NCBI GenBank assembly: GCA_965183835.1
Contig: CBCYME010000004.1
Coordinates: forward strand, 124,001-188,000
Direction: 5' to 3'
Source of the DNA: OMPR01 sp965183835
GTDB taxonomy: Bacteria > Pseudomonadota > Alphaproteobacteria > Rhodobacterales > Rhodobacteraceae
DNA: 64,000 nt
The notes under the pieces are model-generated. The model had not been told where the DNA came from, made no database searches, and saw only the letters and a program-made list of their open reading frames with translations. Of the stretch, positions 1 to 8,731 are shown piece by piece (position 1 is the first letter of the stretch; every line of letters begins with the position of its first letter). Position numbers and translations under genes: made by a program.

Positions 1-1802
1 TCGGGGATCGAAACCTCTTCTACCCTGGCACCAAGCTCGCGGAATCTTTCGGCGGCAGCAAGAACCTTCTGGTCGACATCTGCGTCGCTTTCAGGTCGAT
101 GTATCCCTTCCTTGAGTATACCGATCCGTAACCCCTGTGCCCCGCGCCCCAGCGCTTCGGTATAGCGAAATGTCTGGGGGCAGTATTGGCGGGGGTCCAA
201 CCCGTCCTCTCCTGCCAATACCTCCAAGAGCAGGGCGTTGTCCGCGACTGTGTTGGTCACTGGCCCGACGTGGTCGATGGTCTGCTCGATAGGCATCACC
301 CCCGTGTAAGGCACCAATCCGTGTGTAGGCTTCATTCCGTATACGCCACAATTCGACGACGGAATGCGAATGGAACCGCCCTGATCCCCGGCGATGGCCA
401 TGTCGACTTCGCCAGCTGCAACCAGTGCTGCAGATCCACCCGATGAACCTCCCGCCATATATCCGTGTTTCCATAGGTTCTGGATCGGTCCCTTTGCATT
501 GGTATGTGAGCCGCCAGACAGGCAAAAGTTCTCACAATGGGACTTGCCAGCGATCACAGCGCCGGCGTCAAGCATCCGTGTGACAATGGTCGCGTCGATT
601 TCTGGCGTATAGCCCTCCATGATCGATGATCCGTTCATCATCGGCACCCCGGCAAGGCATATCGTGTCCTTCAGAGCAATCCGCTTACCTCGCAACGGGC
701 CGTCAGGTGCCCCCCGAACGTCGGTTTTCACATACCAGGCATTCAGCGGGTTTTCGGAGAAATCGGGGAAATGTCCCGGCGATCTGGGGTACCTGACCGG
801 GGGCAAATTGTCTGGCGTGGAATCCAGCCGGTCATAGGCCTGAATATAGGGCTCCATGATTTCGGAAAACTCGGCCAGTTCTGCATCGGTCAGGCTCATT
901 CCAAACCGATTGGCCATATCACGCATTTGCGAAAGGGTGGGTCGTTTCACAGTCATGTTTGTCACCAAATATGCGGGCAGCGGCTCGGATATTTGCCGGG
1001 CTGGTGCTGGGGTTTCAGATTTTTTCGGAACAACCCCAGTGGGTTGCGATGCTGACTGCCCGCGGGTTGATCTCGCTGCGCCAAACCCTAGGAACTGGTC
1101 AACTTTGGTCTGATCGGACAGATCAGTGCGGCTCAGCTCTGCGGTGATCCGTCCGCGTTCGAGAACCAGAACCCGATCCGACAGATCGGCGATAAAGTCG
1201 AAATTCTGCTCGACAAGAAGAATCGACAATCCCCGGCTTTTGCGCAGTTGAAGAAGGGTCTCGGCCATTTCTTCCATGATCGAGGGCTGGATGCCTTCGG
1301 TCGGCTCATCCAGAAGCAGGAAATCCGGATCTCCCATCAAACAACGGGCCAACGCCAGCAATTGTTGTTCGCCTCCGGACAAGGCCCCGCCCTCTCGATT
1401 GAGAAGCGGCCGCAAGCGTGGAAAATCTGAGAGCACGGCTTCTATCACGTCGTTTTCCGAGGCACCTGAATATTCGTGCCAAGCAAAGCGGAGGTTGTCA
1501 CGCACCGTAAGCTGCGGGAATATCCCACGCCCCTGAGGCACGTATCCCAACCCAAGCCCGGCCCGTTCGAAAGGCGAAATGCGGGTAATGTCAGTGGTAT
1601 GAAACCGCGCCGTTCCAGAGCTGGCGGGCAAAAACCCCATGATCGTTTTCAATAGGGTCGTCTTGCCCATCCCATTGTGGCCAAGAATGCCGACAACCTC
1701 ATTTTCGGCAACCGAGAATTCTATCCCGTGCAGGATCGGCACTTTGCCGTATCCCCCCGACAGGCCCTTTACCTCTAGTATTTCAGTGACGTCATCCGCC
1801 AT
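1..1802 (-). CDS. ABC transporter ATPase (LivF/UrtE type) fused in frame to an amidase-signature enzyme; C-terminus beyond window
   Basis: One frame stays open for 600 codons from the ATG at 1802 to the window edge. Residues 1-240 are a LivF/UrtE-type ATPase: Walker A GHNGMGKT (41-48), LSGGEQQ (141-147), Walker B LLLDEP (D165, E166) and the LLVEQN ending usual in LivF. Residues about 241-282 are a Ser/Pro/Ala-rich linker. From Met283 the sequence is an amidase-signature enzyme of the AmdA kind: catalytic Lys378 (ALKD), cis-Ser453 (GGSSGGS) and nucleophile Ser477 (GGSIRIPS). I translated the linker codon by codon and found no stop. The ATG lies 1 base after the stop of the preceding ATPase gene. 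An alternative is a separate amidase gene starting at the in-frame ATG at 956, since internal initiation cannot be excluded. The inferred role is energising uptake of an amide and hydrolysing it to acid and ammonia. Confidence 0.85.
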   Translation of the reverse strand, partial: MADDVTEILEVKGLSGGYGKVPILHGIEFSVAENEVVGILGHNGMGKTTLLKTIMGFLPASSGTARFHTTDITRISPFERAGLGLGYVPQGRGIFPQLTVRDNLRFAWHEYSGASENDVIEAVLSDFPRLRPLLNREGGALSGGEQQLLALARCLMGDPDFLLLDEPTEGIQPSIMEEMAETLLQLRKSRGLSILLVEQNFDFIADLSDRVLVLERGRITAELSRTDLSDQTKVDQFLGFGAARSTRGQSASQPTGVVPKKSETPAPARQISEPLPAYLVTNMTVKRPTLSQMRDMANRFGMSLTDAELAEFSEIMEPYIQAYDRLDSTPDNLPPVRYPRSPGHFPDFSENPLNAWYVKTDVRGAPDGPLRGKRIALKDTICLAGVPMMNGSSIMEGYTPEIDATIVTRMLDAGAVIAGKSHCENFCLSGGSHTNAKGPIQNLWKHGYMAGGSSGGSAALVAAGEVDMAIAGDQGGSIRIPSSNCGVYGMKPTHGLVPYTGVMPIEQTIDHVGPVTNTVADNALLLEVLAGEDGLDPRQYCPQTFRYTEALGRGAQGLRIGILKEGIHRPESDADVDQKVLAAAERFRELGARVEEVSIP

Positions 1803-1803
1803 G

Positions 1804-2520
1804 TCAGGCCTTCTTTCCAAGATATACATTACGCACGGTGGGGTTCGACATGACATGTTCGACATGGTCTTCCATCAAGACTGCACCCTGATGGAAAACT
1901 GTCACGTCTTTGGCGATTGAACGGATGAATTGCATGTCATGTTCTACGATGACGATGGCGGCGGTCTTGTTGAGCTCGTGTATGATGCTGGTCATGCGGT
2001 CGACGTCTTCTGCACTCATCCCGGCTGCGGGTTCATCCAGCAGCACGAGCCAAGGGTCGCCCACGGCGACCAGACCCAGCTCGACACGTTGGCGTTCACC
2101 ATGGGCCAGTTGCCCCAGATCATTTCGAGCAATTGAATTCAGAGCCAGCCGTTCGATCACCTCTTGGGTTTTGCGGTTCGCCTCTGTTGGTTGGTGAAAT
2201 CGGCGCGCTGCGAGCCAGATGTTTTCAAACACACTTAGAGAGTCCATGACATTTGGCGTCTGGGTTTTGATCCCCACGCCCAGCGAGGCAATCTCGTGAG
2301 GCATCCAGCGGGTCGTTTCCTGCCCCCGCATGAATACCTGACCTTCTGTCGGGGTTTGCAAACCCGTCACACACTTGAAGAAGGTCGATTTTCCTGCACC
2401 ATTCGGGCCGATCAGACATCGTAATTCGCGCGCGCGTAGCTTGAAATCCACATTGTTGGAAGCGACGACACCACCAAATCGCATGGTCAGCCCATGAGTT
2501 TCGAGAACAATTTCAGCCAT
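1804..2520 (-). CDS. ABC transporter ATP-binding protein, LivG/UrtD type
   Basis: This 238-residue ATPase has Walker A GPNGAGKS (38-45), a LAHGERQR signature, Walker B VLLDEP and the H-loop VEHDM, all typical of the branched-chain amino acid/urea (HAAT) family. The start at 2520 (MAEIV) is preferred over upstream ATGs because it overlaps the permease stop by 8 bases (ATGGCTGA), a typical translationally coupled junction. It should form a heterodimer with the ATPase half of the next gene, on the cytoplasmic face of the two permeases. The sequence alone does not give the substrate; the operon suggests a short amide or urea-like compound. Confidence 0.9.
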   Translation of the reverse strand: MAEIVLETHGLTMRFGGVVASNNVDFKLRARELRCLIGPNGAGKSTFFKCVTGLQTPTEGQVFMRGQETTRWMPHEIASLGVGIKTQTPNVMDSLSVFENIWLAARRFHQPTEANRKTQEVIERLALNSIARNDLGQLAHGERQRVELGLVAVGDPWLVLLDEPAAGMSAEDVDRMTSIIHELNKTAAIVIVEHDMQFIRSIAKDVTVFHQGAVLMEDHVEHVMSNPTVRNVYLGKKA

Positions 2521-3553
2521 TAAACCGCTCCCTGTTGCGCAATCGTCGAGCCTGATGAATCCGCCCAAGGGGGCGACGACCAAAACTGATCTGCCAGATC
2601 CCGGCCAAGGCAGGTACGACTCCGCGAGGCAGGAACAGGACGAACAACACCAGAATGAGACCGGTGATCAGCGTGTTGTCGACAAGGCTTTGTTGTCCCA
2701 AAAGAAACTTGAGATAGGCAAGGCCAGCAGCGCCGAGGATCGGGCCCAGGCGCGTGCCAAGCCCCCCGACGATGCACCAAATGATGATCTCTGCCGATTG
2801 ACCCAGCGAAAATAGTGTGGGGGTGACGATCTCACCCCAATTGGCAAACAGCGCTCCGGCAAGCCCGGCGATCGCTGCTCCGGCAGCGAACAGGGTCGTT
2901 TTACGAGCGCGAATGTCGTAACCCATCAGGGAAACCCGCGTTTCGTTTTCACGGATCCCAACAGCAATTCGACCGAAGCTGGAGCGCAGGAGGACCGAGA
3001 CCAACAAGAAAACGATGGCTAGGATCACAGCGCAGACATAGAAATACGCATCCCCCCAGATATAGGCATCAGGATCTCCGGGCACGTTCAACGTTTGAAA
3101 ACCGGGAATGCCGTTGAAGCCGCCCAGACGGGCTTTTCCGATCACGTATTGCGGCCCGGCCGTAGAGTTAATGAACTTGAACAGGATCAGCGTCACGACC
3201 AAAGTGATGACGCCAAGATAGACATCCGTCAGCCGCCCATAAAACATCAGCGCCCCAAGAAGCGCTGCAAAAATGGCCGGAACCAGCACTGCAAGGATCA
3301 TCGGCACGGTGCTTTCGCCGATATTGATTGCGGCTATGGCATAGGTATAGGCCCCCAAGCCAAAGAAAGCTGCTTGACCGAAACACAAGATACCGCCGAA
3401 CCCCCAGATCAGGCCAAGGCTCAGGCCAAGCATCCCGTATATGATCAGGACTGTCAGTGTGTAAGTTGAGATCATCATCGGCATGACCCAGATCAACAAG
3501 GCCGTGACGATGATCGTCGTAAAGATATCTCTTTGCAGGTTGCCCGGCATCAC
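2513..3553 (-). CDS. ABC transporter permease, LivM/UrtC type
   Basis: This is a 346-residue multi-spanning inner-membrane protein, about the family length, with the motif GFGGILCFGQAAFFGLGAY near the first third and EAA-loop-like IRARKTTLFAAGAA. It is the second permease of a HAAT-family importer (high-affinity branched-chain amino acid, urea or amide uptake). It overlaps the upstream permease by 4 bases (ATGA) and the downstream ATPase by 8 bases, so all three are likely coupled. The C-terminal tail is rich in Arg and predicted cytoplasmic. Confidence 0.9.
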   Translation of the reverse strand: MMPGNLQRDIFTTIIVTALLIWVMPMMISTYTLTVLIIYGMLGLSLGLIWGFGGILCFGQAAFFGLGAYTYAIAAINIGESTVPMILAVLVPAIFAALLGALMFYGRLTDVYLGVITLVVTLILFKFINSTAGPQYVIGKARLGGFNGIPGFQTLNVPGDPDAYIWGDAYFYVCAVILAIVFLLVSVLLRSSFGRIAVGIRENETRVSLMGYDIRARKTTLFAAGAAIAGLAGALFANWGEIVTPTLFSLGQSAEIIIWCIVGGLGTRLGPILGAAGLAYLKFLLGQQSLVDNTLITGLILVLFVLFLPRGVVPALAGIWQISFGRRPLGRIHQARRLRNRERFNG

Positions 3554-4416
3554 AATTTTCCTTTGAAGAATTTCCCGGTAATGCCTTGCGGCAGTAGGCG
3601 GAGCAGGATGACGGCCGCGACCAGAAGCGCAACTTCGCCCATCACGGGAGAGATCGAGAAGGTGAAAATCTGATTGACCACTCCGAACAGCCCGGCGCTT
3701 GAAAACAGACCGGCGATGAGTGACGGCCCACCAGCGATGACTGTAATGAACGCCTTGGCGATGTAGGCACCGCCTGAGGTGGGTACCAACCCGACCAGTG
3801 GGGCAAGCACTGCACCCGCCAAACCAGAGAGCGCCGACCCGCTAAAGAAGGTCGCCATATAGATGCGGTCTGGGCTATATCCAAGCGCCGCAGCCATGTC
3901 AGCTCGCTGCATCGTGCCTCGTGCAATCAGCCCAGCCCGGGTTGCCTTGAGCACGGCAAGCATCGCGATCAAAAGCAGAATAGAGATCATGATGATAAAG
4001 AAATTATACCCATTGATCTGATAGTTACCGACCGTGAATCCCGGGATCGGTGTGGAAATACCCGTCGTGGTGTTGCCAAAAATCATTGTGGCCAACCCGA
4101 TAAAGAACAGGCTCAACCCCCAGGTGGCCAGCATTGTGTCGACCAGCCGTCCGTACAGATGTCGGATTACCAAACGCTCTACGATAAGACCGATCAGCCC
4201 AACTGTGATTGGGGCAATCACTAACATTGCGACAAAGATGTTTATGCCCAATTGCACGGCTGTGATGGTCGCGTAACCGCCCATCATCATGAACTCGCCA
4301 TGGGCAAGGTTTATCACTTTCATCATGCCGAACACGACGGCAAGCCCTGCGCTGATCAGGATCAGTGAGGAGACCGCGTAGAGCATTTCCACCAGTATGA
4401 CGAATGAGAGGTCCAT
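3550..4416 (-). CDS. ABC transporter permease, LivH/UrtB type
   Basis: This 288-residue integral membrane protein starts with the LivH hallmark GMMKVINLAHGEFMMMGGY (about residues 28-47) and has around eight hydrophobic segments. It is the first permease of the importer. The downstream permease begins inside its stop codon. A 92-base gap with strong secondary structure separates it from the binding-protein gene upstream, a common arrangement in ABC operons, where it lets the binding protein be made in excess. Confidence 0.9.
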   Translation of the reverse strand: MDLSFVILVEMLYAVSSLILISAGLAVVFGMMKVINLAHGEFMMMGGYATITAVQLGINIFVAMLVIAPITVGLIGLIVERLVIRHLYGRLVDTMLATWGLSLFFIGLATMIFGNTTTGISTPIPGFTVGNYQINGYNFFIIMISILLLIAMLAVLKATRAGLIARGTMQRADMAAALGYSPDRIYMATFFSGSALSGLAGAVLAPLVGLVPTSGGAYIAKAFITVIAGGPSLIAGLFSSAGLFGVVNQIFTFSISPVMGEVALLVAAVILLRLLPQGITGKFFKGKL

Positions 4417-4447
4417 CGCTTACAGTTTTCTTTGGGCAAAGCTCGAT

Positions 4448-4498
4448 CGTTCCCCCGCGAGAGGGGGTAGGGCGGTGAGGGCCGCCCTACATCGAACG
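4448..4498 (-). promoter_or_regulatory. Nested inverted repeats between binding-protein and permease genes
   Basis: An 8-bp perfect inverted repeat (TAGGGCGG / CCGCCCTA, 4468-4489) lies beside CCCCC/GGGGG (4452-4467), inside outer arms CGTTC/GAACG. No T-run follows on the minus strand, so this is more likely an mRNA-stabilising or partial-termination structure than a full terminator. Confidence 0.5.
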
Positions 4499-4508
4499 TG
4501 TTGATTGG

Positions 4509-5729
4509 TTAGATCTGGATTTCGTACTGGGTGTTGTCGTCCGGATTGGCTGAGAGATCGCAAACCGATTGGGTATCAATCGGCTGGCGCTGCGGCAGCG
4601 TTTCGATCACGCGCATGCCCTGATTTTCGATCTCCATGATATGGACATCAAGCACGGCATGGTGGGTCTTGGGATCTACTGCCACCTTGCCAGCTGGGCC
4701 GTCGATAGAGAGCCCGCTCTCCAGCGCGGCAATGACCGTGTCACGCTCAATCGAACCCGCCTGGCGGACGGCTTCGGCCCAGGTCAGTAAGCCTTGGTAA
4801 TTGGAAACCGCGATTTCGTGGATCATATCGCTGTCGCCATAGGCCGCTGCCCACTTTTCCTTAAAAGCGGTGTTGGCAGGCGTATCCAGTTCCTGACTGT
4901 AGTTGTAGGCCACCATGATGCCATTGCCTTCTTCGGGGGTCAGGACTTTGTGCTCGTTGCCGACACCCATCGTGGTCGATGCCAGCGGAATGCGGTCTTT
5001 CATGCCGGCCGCTGCCCATTGACGGAAGAATGACAGATGTGCCCCGCCGACCAGCGGCGCGATTACCAGATCCGGGCCAACCGTCTGGATTTTGGCGATT
5101 GTCGAGCCAAAGTCGCTGACATCCAGTGGGAAGAAGTCGACTCCTACGGTCTCGCCGCCATTGTCGGCGACAAATTTTTGGATCCAGCGTGCCGTGATTT
5201 GGCCGTAGTTGTAGTCAGCCGCAAGAATATAGACTTTCTTGCCCGATTTTCCCATGGCGTAGGGCACCAGTGCCTCGACCTGTTGGGCTGGTGTGACCCC
5301 GTTGATAAAAGTGTTGCGGTCACAGACACCACCTTCGTAGAGCACGTTATAAAAATACAAGGTCTTGGTCTTGCGCATAGTCTGGCGGATCGCCTCACGA
5401 GAGGCCGATAGAATGCCCCCGTGAACGACATCCACTTTATCCTGCCGGGTCAGTTGTTGACCGTATTGAGAGTAGAGCGCCATGTCCGACTGGGTGTCAT
5501 AAGCCACCACTTCGACCTGCTTGCCAAGCAGACCGCCCGAAGCGTTGATTTCATCTACAGCTAGACGCATCGCCATATCCATCGGCTTGCCATAAGCATC
5601 AAAGATACCCGACGTGTCGAGAATTGAGCCCAGTTTGATCGTGTCTCCGGCCAATGTGGCCCGCGGCAACATTGAAACCCCCGCGATGGCTGCCGTTCCG
5701 GATAAAAAGGTGCGTCTGTTCACTGACAT
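4509..5729 (-). CDS. Periplasmic substrate-binding protein, UrtA/AmiC/FmdD type, Tat signal
   Basis: The start at 5729 gives 406 residues beginning MSVNRRTFLSG, a twin-arginine signal, and has the ribosome site GGGAGGAAAC. A longer in-frame ATG at 5855 would place the Tat motif internally and is rejected. The body is a type I periplasmic-binding fold with VLYEGGVC and AADYNYGQ, resembling UrtA, AmiC and FmdD, which bind urea or short-chain amides. It should deliver substrate to the two permeases encoded downstream. It is 49 bases after the flotillin-like gene. The ligand is inferred from family and from the linked amidase. Confidence 0.88.
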   Translation of the reverse strand: MSVNRRTFLSGTAAIAGVSMLPRATLAGDTIKLGSILDTSGIFDAYGKPMDMAMRLAVDEINASGGLLGKQVEVVAYDTQSDMALYSQYGQQLTRQDKVDVVHGGILSASREAIRQTMRKTKTLYFYNVLYEGGVCDRNTFINGVTPAQQVEALVPYAMGKSGKKVYILAADYNYGQITARWIQKFVADNGGETVGVDFFPLDVSDFGSTIAKIQTVGPDLVIAPLVGGAHLSFFRQWAAAGMKDRIPLASTTMGVGNEHKVLTPEEGNGIMVAYNYSQELDTPANTAFKEKWAAAYGDSDMIHEIAVSNYQGLLTWAEAVRQAGSIERDTVIAALESGLSIDGPAGKVAVDPKTHHAVLDVHIMEIENQGMRVIETLPQRQPIDTQSVCDLSANPDDNTQYEIQI

Positions 5730-5778
5730 TTTCAGTTTCCTCCCTGATGTCTTACGGATTGTTCGCGCAGTTTTTGCG

Positions 5779-7374
5779 TCATTCTTTCTTGGGTTTGATA
5801 CGATTGGCGTAGTCGGCGGTCCGTCCGGCCAGGTTGGCGTCAAAGTCCAACCCAATTTCTTCGCCCATTTGCTTCATCGCCGGCAGACGAACCGCCATGC
5901 CAAGGATCTGATCCATGGCGGCTCCAAATGCGCCATCCACGCCCTCTGCGGTGCCGCTGCCACCAACACCGGTGCCCGCACCGGAAATCTGGTTGATCTT
6001 TATCGAGTCGATTTTTTCCACCGGCTTCATCATCTGCGTCATGATTTCAGGCAGACGGTCTAGCTTGCGTTCTTCAAGACGCATGCGAATGACGGCTTCG
6101 CTCAGTGTGTTTTCTGCCGAGTTCAGCGCCACGTTTCCGGCCGCTTCGGCTTCCATCCGGGCCTTGTTCGCGTCGGCAGCCTGCGCCGTGGCGGTCGCAT
6201 CTGCCCGTGCCCTGGCCAGCATCGTGTCAACGTCGCGCTTGACCCGTGCGTCCTCCAGCTCCAGTTCTTTCTCCTGCCTGATGCGGGCGATATCACGTTC
6301 CCGCTCGGCTATGGCGCGCTCTTTCTGAGCCTGTACATGTTCCGCCGCCAGGATCACCATGGCTCGGGCTTGCTCTTCTGCCGCCTTGGCCTCGGCTTCT
6401 TCGGCTCTTTTTCTGGCAAGTTGGATGTCGTTGCTAATCTTGGTTTCTTCGAGGGAAAGTATGGCCGCCATCTCAGATTTTCTGAGGGTTTCGTCCTGCT
6501 CAACCTGTGTGGCCTTGGCACGGCGGTCATTCTCGATCCGTGCAGTCTCGCTTGCCAGTGTTGCCAGATCACGGGCTTGGTTTTCCCGGGATTTCGCATC
6601 CACCTCTAGCTTGTTGAGGTGCTCATTCTGGGTGATTTCGGCCTCGCGTTCTTCGCGCTGAAGCTCCAGTTGCCGCTGGTGCTGCGCCAGACGGCTTTCG
6701 CGTACCGCAGTTTCCGCCTCTGTCTCAATACGAACCCGTGCTTTGCGCTGGTCTGCCACCAATTCGGCCAGACGTCGCATACCCTGGGCATTGAAGGCAT
6801 TGTTTTCGTTTAACTGGGTCAGGTCGCTCTGATCGACCGAGATTAACGAAGCTGACACAAGTTTCAGGCCAAGGCGCTCGGCTTGCTCGTCAATGGCTTT
6901 GGCGACATCTTGTGCGAATCCGCTGCGATCCAGATGGATTTCTTCCAAAGTGCGCGAAGCCGCAGAATTCTGGATGGCACTGACCAGAGCACCGGACAGA
7001 ACCTCATGGATCGTATCGCCGCCCCGTGCAATCCGCTGCCCCAGAGCCTGAGCAGCTGTCGCAATTCCAACTTCGGTCGGAGAAACCCTTAACTCAAATT
7101 CGAATGTGATATCGGCACGCATTTGGTCGCGTGTCAGGACAGCGTCGCGCCCTTCACGTTTTGTCGAAAAATTCAGCGCCCCCATCGAAACTCTTTGCAT
7201 TTGGTGCAGGATGGGCAATGCAACACAGCCGCCATCGGTCACGACACGTCGACCCCCAAAACCGGTTCGTACCAGTGCGGTGTCCAGTGTCGCCTTGGCA
7301 TAGAAGCGGTGAAGGAACCAAATCCCGACAAGGACAAGCAGTGCGGCAAGCACCAACAAAATAATCCAGAGCAA
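5779..7374 (-). CDS. Flotillin-like SPFH-domain membrane protein (YqiK family)
   Basis: This 531-residue protein has one N-terminal membrane helix (about 2-24), an SPFH/band-7 domain (about 30-210), a very long charged coiled coil (about 210-410, rich in Ala, Glu and Arg, many RxxEAE repeats) and a Gly-rich tail. That is the flotillin/YqiK layout; these proteins assemble membrane scaffolds. It lies between the AmiC-like gene and the binding-protein gene on the same strand, which is unusual company. Whether it organises this transporter in the membrane is inference. No NfeD-like partner is adjacent. Confidence 0.85.
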   Translation of the reverse strand: MLWIILLVLAALLVLVGIWFLHRFYAKATLDTALVRTGFGGRRVVTDGGCVALPILHQMQRVSMGALNFSTKREGRDAVLTRDQMRADITFEFELRVSPTEVGIATAAQALGQRIARGGDTIHEVLSGALVSAIQNSAASRTLEEIHLDRSGFAQDVAKAIDEQAERLGLKLVSASLISVDQSDLTQLNENNAFNAQGMRRLAELVADQRKARVRIETEAETAVRESRLAQHQRQLELQREEREAEITQNEHLNKLEVDAKSRENQARDLATLASETARIENDRRAKATQVEQDETLRKSEMAAILSLEETKISNDIQLARKRAEEAEAKAAEEQARAMVILAAEHVQAQKERAIAERERDIARIRQEKELELEDARVKRDVDTMLARARADATATAQAADANKARMEAEAAGNVALNSAENTLSEAVIRMRLEERKLDRLPEIMTQMMKPVEKIDSIKINQISGAGTGVGGSGTAEGVDGAFGAAMDQILGMAVRLPAMKQMGEEIGLDFDANLAGRTADYANRIKPKKE

Positions 7375-7508
7375 GGCAGTTCTCCCCGACTTTACGTTTT
7401 ATTCCGCATCCCAAAAGTGGGGCAGATCATTGCCGTAAAGCGTGGAAGATTTTATTTTCCAATTCAAGTAAAAAGTTGAAAGGGAAAATAATGACATGTA
7501 ACCTACTG

Positions 7509-8630
7509 TTATATTTCCTTTATTACCTCAAATCTTAACCCGTCAGCACGGGCGAGGTAAATCGGCGCACGCTCACTCGTGTTCGAAGACAACCCCTTTC
7601 GACCACTGCGATGAATCACAGGAAGCGCGACTGAAACGCAATGTTCACGCCAGACATTGGCGTGCCCCTGCATCAATCCGGACAGAAAATGCACCCCTTC
7701 GTATGTCGATTGCCCAAGCGCATTCAGAGCCGGAGCCTGATCTCCGTGCAGCCCATAGTACAGCTCTTTGAAGGCAGCGTTCGCTTCGGTTGGAAGGGCG
7801 GCGAAATACGAAGACGCTACAAACAGGCGTTTACTGTTGCGTGACCCGCCAGCCAACAGGCCATTTTCTTCGACGGCACAGGACAACCGCACAATACGAT
7901 TGTGCAGACCTGCATTGCCAAAGGCCCGGTTGAATGCCACCGCATCCTGCCCGACAAGAGAGATCAAAACAGCCTCTGCGCCCGAGGCTCCGATTTCTTC
8001 GACATATCGGGCAATGTTGTGTGACCCAAACGGCAAGTACTTTTCATATGTCAGGCCAACCGACATTTCACGCAGCTTTGATTTTGCAAAAAGATGAGAC
8101 GTGCGAGGCCAGACATAGTCGTTGCCAATCAAGGCCCAACTGTCGGGTCGATATTGTTTTTGGATCAACTCCATGGAGGGCCCCAGCTGCTCTTGCGGGG
8201 TTTCACCTATGGCGAACAAGCCTGCGGTACTTTCTCCACCCTCATAGAGAGGGGTATAAACATAGGGTATCCGCTGTCTTACGACTTTGCTTAAACGCTG
8301 ACGGATCGCGCTAATATGCATGCCGACAATCGCGTCGATGGATCCGGTCGCAATGAGATCATTGACCGTCTCTTCGATTGAAATGCTGGCTTCCAGAGCT
8401 GCGTCAATCATGATGAGTTGAACCTTGCGCCCGTCGATGCCACCACTTTTGTTCAGCTCTTCTACGGCGACTTGTGCACTGGAAATGCAAGAGGGCGCCC
8501 ACAGCCCAGCTGAGCCGCACAACGGTATGAGCAGCGCAACCCGATAGGTTCCCTTGCTGCGTGACAAGGAATATTCCTGCAGTTCCTCCAACTCTGTTGG
8601 AATTCTTGGAACAATTGAAAGCGGTGTCAT
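7509..8630 (-). CDS. Cytoplasmic AmiC-like amide-sensing binding protein
   Basis: From the ATG at 8630 (ribosome site GGAAAGGG) the product is 373 residues with no signal peptide. The fold matches AmiC/UrtA binding proteins: YTPLYEGGE, ALIGNDYVWPR and SSYFAALPTEAN align with AmiC landmarks. AmiC of Pseudomonas is a cytoplasmic amide receptor that releases the antiterminator AmiR. No AmiR-like gene is present here, but a MarR gene is divergent. The likely role is sensing the operon's substrate. An in-frame ATG at 8807 would add 59 residues overlapping marR and is rejected. A periplasmic role cannot be excluded without experiment. Confidence 0.75.
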   Translation of the reverse strand: MTPLSIVPRIPTELEELQEYSLSRSKGTYRVALLIPLCGSAGLWAPSCISSAQVAVEELNKSGGIDGRKVQLIMIDAALEASISIEETVNDLIATGSIDAIVGMHISAIRQRLSKVVRQRIPYVYTPLYEGGESTAGLFAIGETPQEQLGPSMELIQKQYRPDSWALIGNDYVWPRTSHLFAKSKLREMSVGLTYEKYLPFGSHNIARYVEEIGASGAEAVLISLVGQDAVAFNRAFGNAGLHNRIVRLSCAVEENGLLAGGSRNSKRLFVASSYFAALPTEANAAFKELYYGLHGDQAPALNALGQSTYEGVHFLSGLMQGHANVWREHCVSVALPVIHRSGRKGLSSNTSERAPIYLARADGLRFEVIKEI

Positions 8631-8644
8631 GGCGGCCACGCCCT

Positions 8645-8656
8645 TTCCACATGGAA
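8645..8656. promoter_or_regulatory. Palindrome in amiC-like/marR divergent region
   Basis: TTCCACATGGAA is a 5+2+5 inverted repeat 15 bases upstream of the amiC-like start, overlapping its ribosome site. TTGACA at 8663-8668 could be a -35 for marR, but no good -10 follows. It is a candidate MarR operator only. Confidence 0.3.
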
Positions 8657-8731
8657 CGGGAATTGACACATTCCATTTGAATTTAATTTCCAAGTCAACT
8701 AAATTCTCCCCATCAGACTTTGGTGAGATAC

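Noticed and set aside
91..535. Open frames on both strands at the window start (144, 86 and 67 residues)
   Set aside because: They lie opposite or inside the amidase half of the fusion gene; the amidase frame has catalytic motifs and these do not.
856..1147. Plus-strand open frames over the ATPase-amidase linker
   Set aside because: Shadow frames; no ribosome site and no recognisable protein pattern.
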